Shown in pieces: positions 1 to 5,160 of a stretch of DNA of 9,283 bases. Each line of letters opens with the position of its first letter. Positions within the stretch are counted from its first letter, which is position 1. The notes below the pieces were generated by a model. It did not search any database. It was given only the letters and a program-made list of their open reading frames with translations, and was not told where the DNA came from. Origin of the DNA: Lachnoclostridium sp. (GTDB lineage Bacteria; Bacillota_A; Clostridia; Lachnospirales; Lachnospiraceae); the NCBI GenBank assembly GCA_015057755.1, contig SVDR01000076.1, forward strand, positions 1 to 9,283. The letters run 5' to 3'. A program made the translations under genes and the position numbers.

Positions 1-1
1 A

Positions 2-253
2 GAAATTATTCCATTATATTTTAATAGTATGATTGACGGAGAAAATTCATTCACATACAGTTGTAAATGTGCAAGTTGGCTCTGGGATAAGGTGTGTTAC
101 GAAGTTGAGGTAAAATGTAGTATAAAGCCAGAAATGAATTGCACTTATGTGATTGATCCTAATAGCAGAGTTATTTATGTTCTAGATGAAAGTGGATTTG
201 TAAGTGTTTGGTCGGGTACACTGAAGGGAAATTCAATTTTAGAGTATATTTAG
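2..253 (+). CDS. C-terminal fragment of an unrecognised protein
   Basis: The frame is open from the window edge to a TAG at 251-253, giving about 83 visible residues, so the true start may lie upstream. An internal ATG at 29 has no good ribosome binding site. I do not recognise the family. The fragment has several Cys (SCKCASWLWDKVCYEVEVKC) and ends in an alternating hydrophobic stretch (YVIDPNSRVIYVLDESGFVSVW) that looks like beta strands. Codons are AT-rich like the next two genes and unlike the genes after 2950, so it probably belongs to the same accessory strip. No function can be given. Confidence 0.45.
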   Translation, partial: EIIPLYFNSMIDGENSFTYSCKCASWLWDKVCYEVEVKCSIKPEMNCTYVIDPNSRVIYVLDESGFVSVWSGTLKGNSILEYI

Positions 254-316
254 AAAAGTGCGTAGTAGTTTTTGAGAGAACAATTTTGATAATAGCAAAA
301 TTCTGGAGAATATGTT

Positions 317-523
317 ATGGCAGACAGAAAGATAAAAACAACTGAACAGGGTTATGTAAATAGAAATAATCAGGAGAATCTGGGACGGACATCCGAGCTT
401 GGAACAGATTTTGGACAGTGGTTTTACCAAATGAAGTGTTTACATTGTGGACATACATATAAAGCAAATGGTTCCGATATCTTTCAGAGAAAATGTCCGA
501 AATGCCAAGGTGGCAGATCTTAG
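317..523 (+). CDS. Small zinc-ribbon protein (68 aa)
   Basis: A 68-residue protein preceded by GGAG at 305-308, 8 nt before the ATG. The C-terminal half has two Cys pairs, C41-x2-C44 (KCLHCGH) and C60-x2-C63 (KCPKCQGG), separated by 15 residues, which is a classic zinc-ribbon layout; the segment YKANGSDIFQRK sits between them. The N-terminal 40 residues are polar with no clear motif. Its TAG stop lies inside the ribosome binding site of the next gene, so the two are almost certainly translated together. Small zinc ribbons of this form often bind nucleic acid or a partner protein. A role as accessory subunit of the downstream nuclease-like protein is inference from the coupling, not something shown in the sequence. 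Confidence 0.8.
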   Translation: MADRKIKTTEQGYVNRNNQENLGRTSELGTDFGQWFYQMKCLHCGHTYKANGSDIFQRKCPKCQGGRS

Positions 524-537
524 GAAGGAGTTTGACA

Positions 538-921
538 ATGGGGTTTTCTTTTAGACATTCAGCAAGTTATGGCAAAAGAATGGAATATAAAATAATCGGA
601 GATATGCTCATGGAAGGTTTGGATTGCTACACTCCTTTAGTAGATGATCGTGGAGTGGATTGTGTAATCAGAAAGCCAGATGGAACTTTCATTGAGATTC
701 AGATTAAAGCGCGCTCAAAAGATGTTGTAGAAAAAGATGCTGCGTTGTTTTCTGCTATTGTGCATGAGCCTACACCCAACTTTTATTTTGTTTTCTATTC
801 AGAGCGGATGGACAGAACATGGATATTGTCTTCAGAAGAATTTCTGAAAGAGTGCGTAACAAACAAAACTGGAAAGAACATAGGAAAACATGGAATTTGG
901 TTTAATGGTACTGATATGTAA
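538..921 (+). CDS. PD-(D/E)XK nuclease-like protein, 3' end altered by IS
   Basis: The start is set at 538 rather than the in-frame ATG at 493, because AGGAAGGAG at 522-530 sits 7 nt before ATG 538 and the 493 start lies inside the zinc-ribbon gene. The product is 127 residues. It shows a plausible PD-(D/E)XK core: a helix with E16 (GKRMEYKIIGDML), D41 in RGVDCVI, then a strand FIEIQIKAR with E53, Q55 and K57. This resembles DUF4365-like and Holliday-resolvase-like folds (D...(E/Q)xK). The rest (NFYFVFYSER, TWILSSEEFL) fits the strands and helices that follow the core. The TAA stop at 919-921 lies within the left inverted repeat of the IS, so the last two residues (DM) and the stop are IS-derived. 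Removing the IS and one CT core predicts the ending TKALKDRA, about 133 residues, so the fold is probably intact. DNA cleavage or a defence role is inference; no methyltransferase is visible nearby. Confidence 0.75.
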   Translation: MGFSFRHSASYGKRMEYKIIGDMLMEGLDCYTPLVDDRGVDCVIRKPDGTFIEIQIKARSKDVVEKDAALFSAIVHEPTPNFYFVFYSERMDRTWILSSEEFLKECVTNKTGKNIGKHGIWFNGTDM

Positions 922-927
922 TGACCT
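914..927 (+). repeat. Left subterminal inverted repeat of the IS (14 bp)
   Basis: ATATGTAATGACCT, a perfect reverse complement of 2553-2566. It lies 1 bp from the inferred tip on this side and supplies the TAA stop of the upstream nuclease-like gene at 919-921. Confidence 0.9.
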
Positions 928-977
928 TTTGTCAAGAGTAAGTTGACAGAAATCACTACAGATTTATTTAATTGTTT

Positions 978-1189
978 CCAAAGGCATCGTGAAAGAGCTT
1001 TAGGGTATCAGTTCCCGGCATTGGCCACTCTGATATACGTGGATTCGGATCTCTCCTTACCTACAGGTCAATGGTCCGCCGCGAGCCCTACCGTCTAAGC
1101 GCGTGGATCACAGATATCTGTGCCGACATAGTACCGTCGTAGATGGCTCAAACCTTGAAGAAACTAAAGCTCTTACAAGGTGCCTTCGG
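978..1189 (-). ncRNA. Candidate seekRNA/bridge RNA of the IS
   Basis: This lies in the roughly 410-nt gap between the transposase stop and the IS 3' end, where IS1111-group elements encode their guide RNA. A long imperfect helix closes it: 981-1003 and 1164-1186 pair at 20 of 23 positions (11 contiguous, AAGAGCTTTAG). Inside, CTAC/GTAG (1088-1091, 1139-1142) encloses an internal loop capped by the 14-bp palindrome CACAGATATCTGTG (1109-1122). The two loop sides read, as minus-strand RNA, GGUACUA (1135 to 1129) and CUUAG (1099 to 1095), each resembling one strand of the inferred target around the CT core. A second stem (GGTATCAG with CTGATATAC, about 1004-1038) contains AUAUCAGA, equal to the joined IS end plus core plus first base of the other end. 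The structure is seen in the sequence; the guide function and exact RNA ends are inference from the family. Confidence 0.6.
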
Positions 1190-1272
1190 TTATTTCATTA
1201 TGATATGCCGTTGTAAACGGCGTAAGCCGTCTTGCATCGGCTTGGATATGCTCCACTTCACAGCGGAGTGTC

Positions 1273-1319
1273 AATGTCAAGGCTGCGCAGCACCACGAAG
1301 ACGGCCTGGCCTTGACATT
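1273..1319 (-). other. 11-bp hairpin just after the transposase stop
   Basis: AATGTCAAGGC at 1273-1283 pairs perfectly with GCCTTGACATT at 1309-1319, around a 25-nt loop that itself holds CTGCGCAG. It starts 19 nt after the transposase stop. No T-run follows on the minus strand, so it is not a standard intrinsic terminator. It may stabilise the 3' end of the transposase mRNA or separate it from the guide RNA. Smaller hairpins follow: GCCGTT/AACGGC at about 1208-1222 and AGCCG/CGGCT just after it. Confidence 0.6.
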
Positions 1320-1338
1320 AACAGGACGGTGTGTTACT

Positions 1339-2460
1339 TCATGCAATGTTTCCGGTAAGCATGCCCCACATAAAACACGCAAGTTCTCTTGCGATAGCTG
1401 TCTTGGCTACATTGGTCTTCTTATTATTGTGAAGCACCATCCTGTAATAGCGGCGTCGTAAACGTTCATTTGCTTTATCAGCATAGGCGATGAACTTAGG
1501 ATCGTTTCCCTGTTGGCGTTCCCTCAGGGCTCTGGATTTATAACCAATCTGTCCACGGGCATAACTCTGGGCAGCTTCAACAAGCAGGGACCTGACATGA
1601 TGGTTTCCTGCTTTTGTAATACCAAGCCGATTCTGTCCTTCTCCGCTGGAATCTTCTCCCGGAGTAAGACCAATGTAGGATGCAAAATGCCGGGCAGTGG
1701 AAAAACGTTTAAAATCGCCAACTTCTGTGAGCACTGCAAGAGCAGTCGTTGTTTTGACACCGATAAAGCAGGTAAGTTTGTGGACATTTTCCTTATAATT
1801 CTCACCAGAAGCCAGTTCCTCAATCCGGCGATCAAAACGCTCGATCTTTTCAGTAAGCTGATCGTAGGTAATGAGATACTCAGAAAGGATCTCCTGATAC
1901 AGCCCTTCCAGTTTCAATGCTCTGAGCCATTTCAGGTGTGCCTGAGTCCAGTAACTTGCAGTACCATCAAAGCGGTGATTATGTCTGAGGCAGAAAGATA
2001 ATATCTGCTGTTTCACTTTTTTCAGGGCAAGCTTATGATCATCTCTCATGCGGAGATATTCTTTCGTCTGTTCATCCTGTTCGGTCGGAATGTGGACAGG
2101 ACTATAGTCACGATGAGCCAGACATCTTGCAATGAGAGCAGCATCACGTTTGTCAGTTTTTATTTTTTTCTTACCAGCCGGACTTAACATGGTTGTCGGT
2201 GCAAGAATGACACATTTTACGTTATGCTCAGTCAACTGATGATAAAGCGTGAAACCGAGACAGCCAGCTTCGTAACCGCATATAAAAGTAACATTGTCTC
2301 CGTAGTGGAAACGCATTGCTTCCAGATAATTGATGACTTTACTGTAATGGCCATCGACCTTCTGGTAGTATTCTGCCTGTTCTTTTTCATTTGTGTAACA
2401 GCAGAGAGAAAATTTTTCTTTATGTACATCCATTCCTACGTAAACTGTGCTATAATTCAT
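1339..2460 (-). CDS. IS110/IS1111-family transposase (DEDD/Ser recombinase)
   Basis: A 373-residue protein of usual family length. The N-terminal RuvC-like DEDD domain shows D11 in YVGMDVHKE, E64 in CGYEAG, and D103/D106 in KTDKRDA, followed by the typical ARCLAHRDYSPVHIP. A coiled, charged middle (about 135-225) leads to the C-terminal transposase_20 region: FIGVKTTTALAVLTEVGDF (232-250), then YIGLTPGEDSSGEGQNRLG (262-280), which carries the conserved Ser pair S271/S272, one of them the likely nucleophile, and ITKAGNHHVR. It acts on DNA to move the element using a structured RNA guide encoded in the same IS. The start ATG (2460) has GGAGG at 2472-2468, 7 nt upstream, and a good promoter further up. 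The frame is intact with no stops or missing catalytic residues, so the enzyme is probably functional. Confidence 0.95.
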   Translation of the reverse strand: MNYSTVYVGMDVHKEKFSLCCYTNEKEQAEYYQKVDGHYSKVINYLEAMRFHYGDNVTFICGYEAGCLGFTLYHQLTEHNVKCVILAPTTMLSPAGKKKIKTDKRDAALIARCLAHRDYSPVHIPTEQDEQTKEYLRMRDDHKLALKKVKQQILSFCLRHNHRFDGTASYWTQAHLKWLRALKLEGLYQEILSEYLITYDQLTEKIERFDRRIEELASGENYKENVHKLTCFIGVKTTTALAVLTEVGDFKRFSTARHFASYIGLTPGEDSSGEGQNRLGITKAGNHHVRSLLVEAAQSYARGQIGYKSRALRERQQGNDPKFIAYADKANERLRRRYYRMVLHNNKKTNVAKTAIARELACFMWGMLTGNIA

Positions 2461-2518
2461 TTGATGACCTCCATTTGTATGTGGTAATCCCTGTTACCTA
2501 TTTATCTTTTCAATTTAT

Positions 2519-2547
2519 AGTATACAGGTAAATCCACGAAACTACAA
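2519..2547 (-). promoter_or_regulatory. Transposase promoter inside the IS 5' end
   Basis: On the minus strand, TTGTAG (2547-2542) is followed after exactly 17 nt by TATACT (2524-2519), 4/6 and 5/6 matches to the sigma-A consensus, about 60 nt before the transposase ATG. Between promoter and gene is a short hairpin, GGTAA/TTACC at 2483-2487 and 2494-2498. Confidence 0.65.
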
Positions 2548-2552
2548 ATCGG

Positions 2553-2566
2553 AGGTCATTACATAT
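2553..2566 (-). repeat. Right subterminal inverted repeat of the IS (14 bp)
   Basis: Perfect reverse complement of 914-927. Three bases (TGT, 2567-2569) separate it from the CT core at 2570-2571. Confidence 0.9.
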
Positions 2567-2569
2567 TGT

Positions 2570-2645
2570 CTAAGGCTCTAAAAGACAGAGCCTAAGTGCC
2601 GGCGTAATTCGATGGTCCTTTGCGGAAACACCTATTATTCTAGGA
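2570..2645 (+). repeat. Half of a palindromic repeat (copy 1), split by the IS
   Basis: The first 50 bases match the reverse complement of 2783-2832 at 39 of 50 positions, and similarity continues weakly through AAACACC to about 2645. The 7-bp hairpin AGGCTCT/AGAGCCT (2573-2579, 2587-2593) is the central stem, equivalent to AGGCG/CGCCT in copy 2. The left flank of the IS (TAATGGTACT, 903-912) resembles the matching bases of copy 2 (TAACGGGACT), so the IS sits at the centre of this copy. GAATT at 893-897 could pair with AATTC at 2606-2610, suggesting the left arm overlaps the end of the nuclease-like gene. The bases 2646-2756 beyond it are AT-rich and I see nothing in them. Confidence 0.7.
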
Positions 2646-2756
2646 TTTTTTTCAAAATATACTCACCATATCATAGAAATATACGGCCAAAACTGTACAA
2701 TCAAACCATGTAAATATGTTGATTTAATGAAGTAAGCTTATTTGAGAAAATACACA

Positions 2757-2894
2757 GCCCGAGAGAAATCGGTGTTTATGAACAAACCATAGAATTCCGT
2801 CGGTACTTAGGCGGTGTTTTTTAGCGCCTTAGTCCCGTTACGCAATTCTTTGAGTGCGAACGTGTTTGTTCATAAATTCCGATTCCTCTCGGGC
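2757..2894. repeat. 138-bp imperfect palindrome (copy 2), MITE-like or structured element
   Basis: Nearly the whole segment folds on itself. GCCCGAGAG (2757-2765) pairs with CTCTCGGGC (2886-2894); AATCGG (2767-2772) with CCGATT (2879-2884); TTTATGAACAAAC (2775-2787) with GTTTGTTCATAAA (2864-2876); AGAATT (2791-2796) with AATTCT (2844-2849); and ACT-T-AGGCG (2805-2813) with CGCCT-T-AGT (2825-2833), around a T-rich loop. It contains no ORF. No transposase matching its ends is visible, and I could not settle a target duplication. It lies downstream of the minus-strand amidohydrolase gene and could end its transcription. Alternatives are a non-autonomous mobile repeat or a structured RNA. Confidence 0.85.
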
Positions 2895-2950
2895 GTACTT
2901 TTGTCAATAAGTTTACTCAATTAAATACATATTTATCTAAGCAACCTGCT

Positions 2951-4135
2951 CTATCCTCTCGGCAGCATCTTTTTCTCAACAATCGCTGCAAATAATCCCA
3001 ATCCGTAGTACAGTCCGTCTTCATCCATGAGATAGGCCGGATTGTGGTGCGGCCGGTCTGTCCCTTTCTCCGGATTGCGTGTACCAATCTCGATAAATGT
3101 ACCTGGGCATCCGCCTGCTTCTGTGAAAGCAGAAAAGTCTTCTCCAGGCATGACCGGTTTGATTTCCAAAACGGCATCCGGGCCGAAGTAATCAGTGATT
3201 GCAGCTCTCACACCATCAGTCAGTTCCACATCATTGATAACCGAGTCATAGCCTCTGGTATAGGTTACTTCGCAGCTGCCGCCCATGCTTGCAGCGATTC
3301 CGTTGGAAATTTCGGAAATCATGTCCGGAATCCGGTTGCGGAGTTCTTTGGAGAAGGTTCTCACAGAACCGCGGAGCAGCACTTCGCCCGGAATAATATT
3401 GTATGCATCGCCTCCGCTGATCTGGCAGACGGAGAGGACAGCAGTATCGTAAGCACTGATTCGGCGTGCAGCGATATTCTGGAGGCCGAGGACGATCTGT
3501 GCGGCCATAACGATTGGATCGACACACTGCTCCGGAAGAGAAGAGTGTCCACCTTTACCGATCACACGCACGTCGAAACTGTCTGTAGCGGAAGTCAGGG
3601 CACCATTTACGACACCGAATTTGCCGGTCGGATAGTTGGAGGAGAGATGGAGCCCGTAGATTTCATCAATACCGTCCATGACTCCGGCGGCGACCAGTTC
3701 TGCAGCGCCTCCCGGCGGAAGTTCTTCTGCGTGCTGGAAAATGCAGACAACGGTACCGCAGAGCATGTCAGTCCGTTCGGAAACCATTTTCGCCAGTCCT
3801 AAAAGAATCGCAGTATGTCCATCATGTCCACAGGAATGCATGGCCCCTTTGTTGACCGATGCATATGGAAGATCATTGATCTCTGTCATCGGAAGGGCAT
3901 CAATATCCGCGCGGAACGCGATGGTCGGTCCCGGATTTTTGCCGTGGATTTTTCCAATAACACCGGTCTTAGTTGGGCGAGATACCTCAACATGACCAAA
4001 AGATTTCAACTGATTCTCAATAAAATCCGATGTCTCGAATTCGCAGAAGGAAAGTTCCGCATGTTTGTGGAAATGTCTGCGCCATTCGATAATCTGTAAA
4101 TGCATGTCTTTCACTGTCTGTAATAAATTGTCCAT
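2951..4135 (-). CDS. M20-family (M20D) amidohydrolase / N-acyl amino acid hydrolase
   Basis: The start is placed at 4135: GGGAGG just upstream overlaps the earlier in-frame ATG (4150), and spacing to ATG 4135 is 7 nt. This gives 394 residues, the normal length. Metal-site residues are all visible: HSCGHDGH at 100-107 (C102, H104), HAEE at 135-138 (E137, E138), H163 in YGLHLS, and H363/H364 in RPHHNPAY. The segment AFRADIDALPM (83-93 region) is typical. The lid/dimerisation domain lies between about 180 and 290 (GKGGHSSLPEQCVDPI). These two-metal cytoplasmic enzymes remove acyl groups from amino acids or related amides (hippurate, N-acetyl amino acids, indole-acetyl amino acids); the exact substrate cannot be read from sequence. 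It follows the LysR gene by 15 bp in one operon, and the divergent symporter suggests the substrate or product is an imported amino acid derivative. Confidence 0.92.
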   Translation of the reverse strand: MDNLLQTVKDMHLQIIEWRRHFHKHAELSFCEFETSDFIENQLKSFGHVEVSRPTKTGVIGKIHGKNPGPTIAFRADIDALPMTEINDLPYASVNKGAMHSCGHDGHTAILLGLAKMVSERTDMLCGTVVCIFQHAEELPPGGAAELVAAGVMDGIDEIYGLHLSSNYPTGKFGVVNGALTSATDSFDVRVIGKGGHSSLPEQCVDPIVMAAQIVLGLQNIAARRISAYDTAVLSVCQISGGDAYNIIPGEVLLRGSVRTFSKELRNRIPDMISEISNGIAASMGGSCEVTYTRGYDSVINDVELTDGVRAAITDYFGPDAVLEIKPVMPGEDFSAFTEAGGCPGTFIEIGTRNPEKGTDRPHHNPAYLMDEDGLYYGLGLFAAIVEKKMLPRG

Positions 4136-4150
4136 ATAAAAACCTCCCAT

Positions 4151-5053
4151 TTATTTTCCTTGTAAAAATCCCGGTGCGCGATGCGAGAAATACTTTACCA
4201 CTGCCTGAACAGGAGAGGAAAGCCACTTATCTTTTCGATAAATCAACTGGCCCCAGAGCTCGCATGCGAACTCATCAATCTCCAATCGAACAATTTGTCC
4301 GGAGTGTACCAGACTTTCCGAAACATAATCCGGGAGAAATGAGAGTCCTGCGTTCTCTGCAACCAGTTGGCAGATCAGGTCCGCATTTCCCATCTCCAGG
4401 ATCGGATGAATCTCAAGAGAATGACGCGCCAGAAAATCATCAAACAAACGTCGGTAGCTCATGCCTTTTTCGGTCATCAAAAACGGCTGGTCTAACAATG
4501 CGCGTACGGAAACCGATTTCTCGGAAGCCAGCGGATGATTTACGGAGCAGACCACGTGTGCTCCCACCATTTCCTCAGCCAAAATGACATAGGATGTATT
4601 GTAAATATGTGCATCGAGTGTGCAGACCACATCTGCGTCATTGCGGTCCAGCATACGGAACAAGTCTCCGGTTCCGGCCGTGGTCACCAGAAGTGAAATA
4701 TTCGGGTATTTCGAACGGAATTTTGAAAACTGATTTACGATCAACGGACTGCAGAGAGAATCTGCCATGGCCAGTCGTACGGTTCCGTGAATCTCGCTTT
4801 CAGATTCGGAAGCCTGCAGCATTTCCTGAGACAGATGACAGATCTGCTGCGCGTAAGCAAGAGCCTTTTGTCCGTCGATGGTCAGACTGACGTTGTGCCC
4901 GATGCGTTCAAAAAGCTGGACGCCCAGTTCTTGTTCCAGTTTTTTTATCTGAAACGAAATCGTCGGCTGTGAATATCCCAGAGTTTCTCCTGCCTCTGTA
5001 AAACTGCCGGTTTCAGCAACCTGAACAAAAGTCTGTAAATTTCGTAAGTACAT
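4151..5053 (-). CDS. LysR-family transcriptional regulator
   Basis: A 300-residue protein of usual LysR length. The start ATG at 5053 is chosen because GGAG overlaps the upstream in-frame ATG (5065) and lies 6 nt from 5053. The N-terminal winged helix-turn-helix is clear at residues 1-60 (LRNLQTFVQVAETGSFTEAG, then LGYSQPTISFQIKKLEQELG and LFER), followed by a linker helix and a type 2 periplasmic-binding-like sensor domain from about 87 (GTVRLAMADSLCSPL). It probably binds the 107-bp region between itself and the symporter gene and controls the symporter and its own operon with the amidohydrolase in response to a small ligand. The ligand is unknown. I see no unambiguous T-N11-A box. Confidence 0.93.
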   Translation of the reverse strand: MYLRNLQTFVQVAETGSFTEAGETLGYSQPTISFQIKKLEQELGVQLFERIGHNVSLTIDGQKALAYAQQICHLSQEMLQASESESEIHGTVRLAMADSLCSPLIVNQFSKFRSKYPNISLLVTTAGTGDLFRMLDRNDADVVCTLDAHIYNTSYVILAEEMVGAHVVCSVNHPLASEKSVSVRALLDQPFLMTEKGMSYRRLFDDFLARHSLEIHPILEMGNADLICQLVAENAGLSFLPDYVSESLVHSGQIVRLEIDEFACELWGQLIYRKDKWLSSPVQAVVKYFSHRAPGFLQGK

Positions 5054-5100
5054 AACTGACTCCATTTAAAATATTAATAAATAACATAAAAACCATAAAT

Positions 5101-5129
5101 TAGACAAATGCTTATATTTATTATATACT
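5101..5129 (+). promoter_or_regulatory. Symporter promoter in the divergent intergenic region
   Basis: TAGACA (5101-5106), a 17-nt spacer and TATACT (5124-5129) form a good sigma-A promoter 31 nt before the symporter ATG. The surrounding 107-bp divergent region (5054-5160) is very AT-rich and should hold the LysR binding site; ATAA/TTAT pairs occur (for example ATAA ending near 5098 and TTAT at 5112-5115) but none is decisive. A weaker minus-strand promoter probably overlaps. Confidence 0.6.
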
Positions 5130-5160
5130 TTAAAGCAATAAAGTCAAGGAGAAAACAATT

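Larger units (their letters stand above)
913..2569 (-). mobile_element. IS110-family (IS1111-group) insertion sequence, 1657 bp
   Basis: The ends were defined from three observations. First, a perfect 14-bp inverted repeat (ATATGTAATGACCT) lies just inside the ends at 914-927 and 2553-2566. Second, the right flank from 2570 is homologous to the palindrome at 2757-2894, so the element must stop at about 2569. Third, CT occurs at both junctions (911-912 and 2570-2571), as expected for the 2-bp core used by IS110-type recombination. Subterminal inverted repeats a few bases from the tips, no longer target duplication, and non-coding DNA mainly downstream of the transposase are features of the IS1111 group. 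A small hairpin (TGTCAA/TTGACA, 930-948) lies just inside the 3' end. The transposase reads on the minus strand, so 2569 is the 5' end. The exact tips could be off by 1-2 bases. Confidence 0.85.

Noticed and set aside
1109..1122. 14-bp palindrome CACAGATATCTGTG as a protein operator
   Set aside because: Its position at the tip of the CTAC/GTAG stem explains it better as the apical hairpin of the IS RNA.
1273..1319. Intrinsic terminator after the transposase
   Set aside because: A strong stem, but no T-run on the minus strand and a 25-nt loop.
1143..1382. Short ORFs of 71 and 69 residues in the IS non-coding region
   Set aside because: They overlap the hairpins and the transposase end, lack ribosome binding sites and have no protein-like pattern.
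1513..2001. 162-residue plus-strand ORF inside the transposase gene
   Set aside because: Antisense to an intact transposase with all catalytic residues; no ribosome binding site or recognisable domain.
2757..2894. Integron attC site
   Set aside because: It has the size and palindromic shape, but lacks the RYYYAAC/GTTRRRY end boxes, and no integrase or cassette array is visible.
2757..2894. CRISPR repeat unit
   Set aside because: There are only two diverged, inverted copies, no regularly spaced direct repeats, and no cas genes.
3044..3802. 252-residue plus-strand ORF antisense to the amidohydrolase
   Set aside because: It is a shadow of the strongly supported M20 gene; it has no ribosome binding site and its product is Cys/His-rich low-quality sequence without a family signature.
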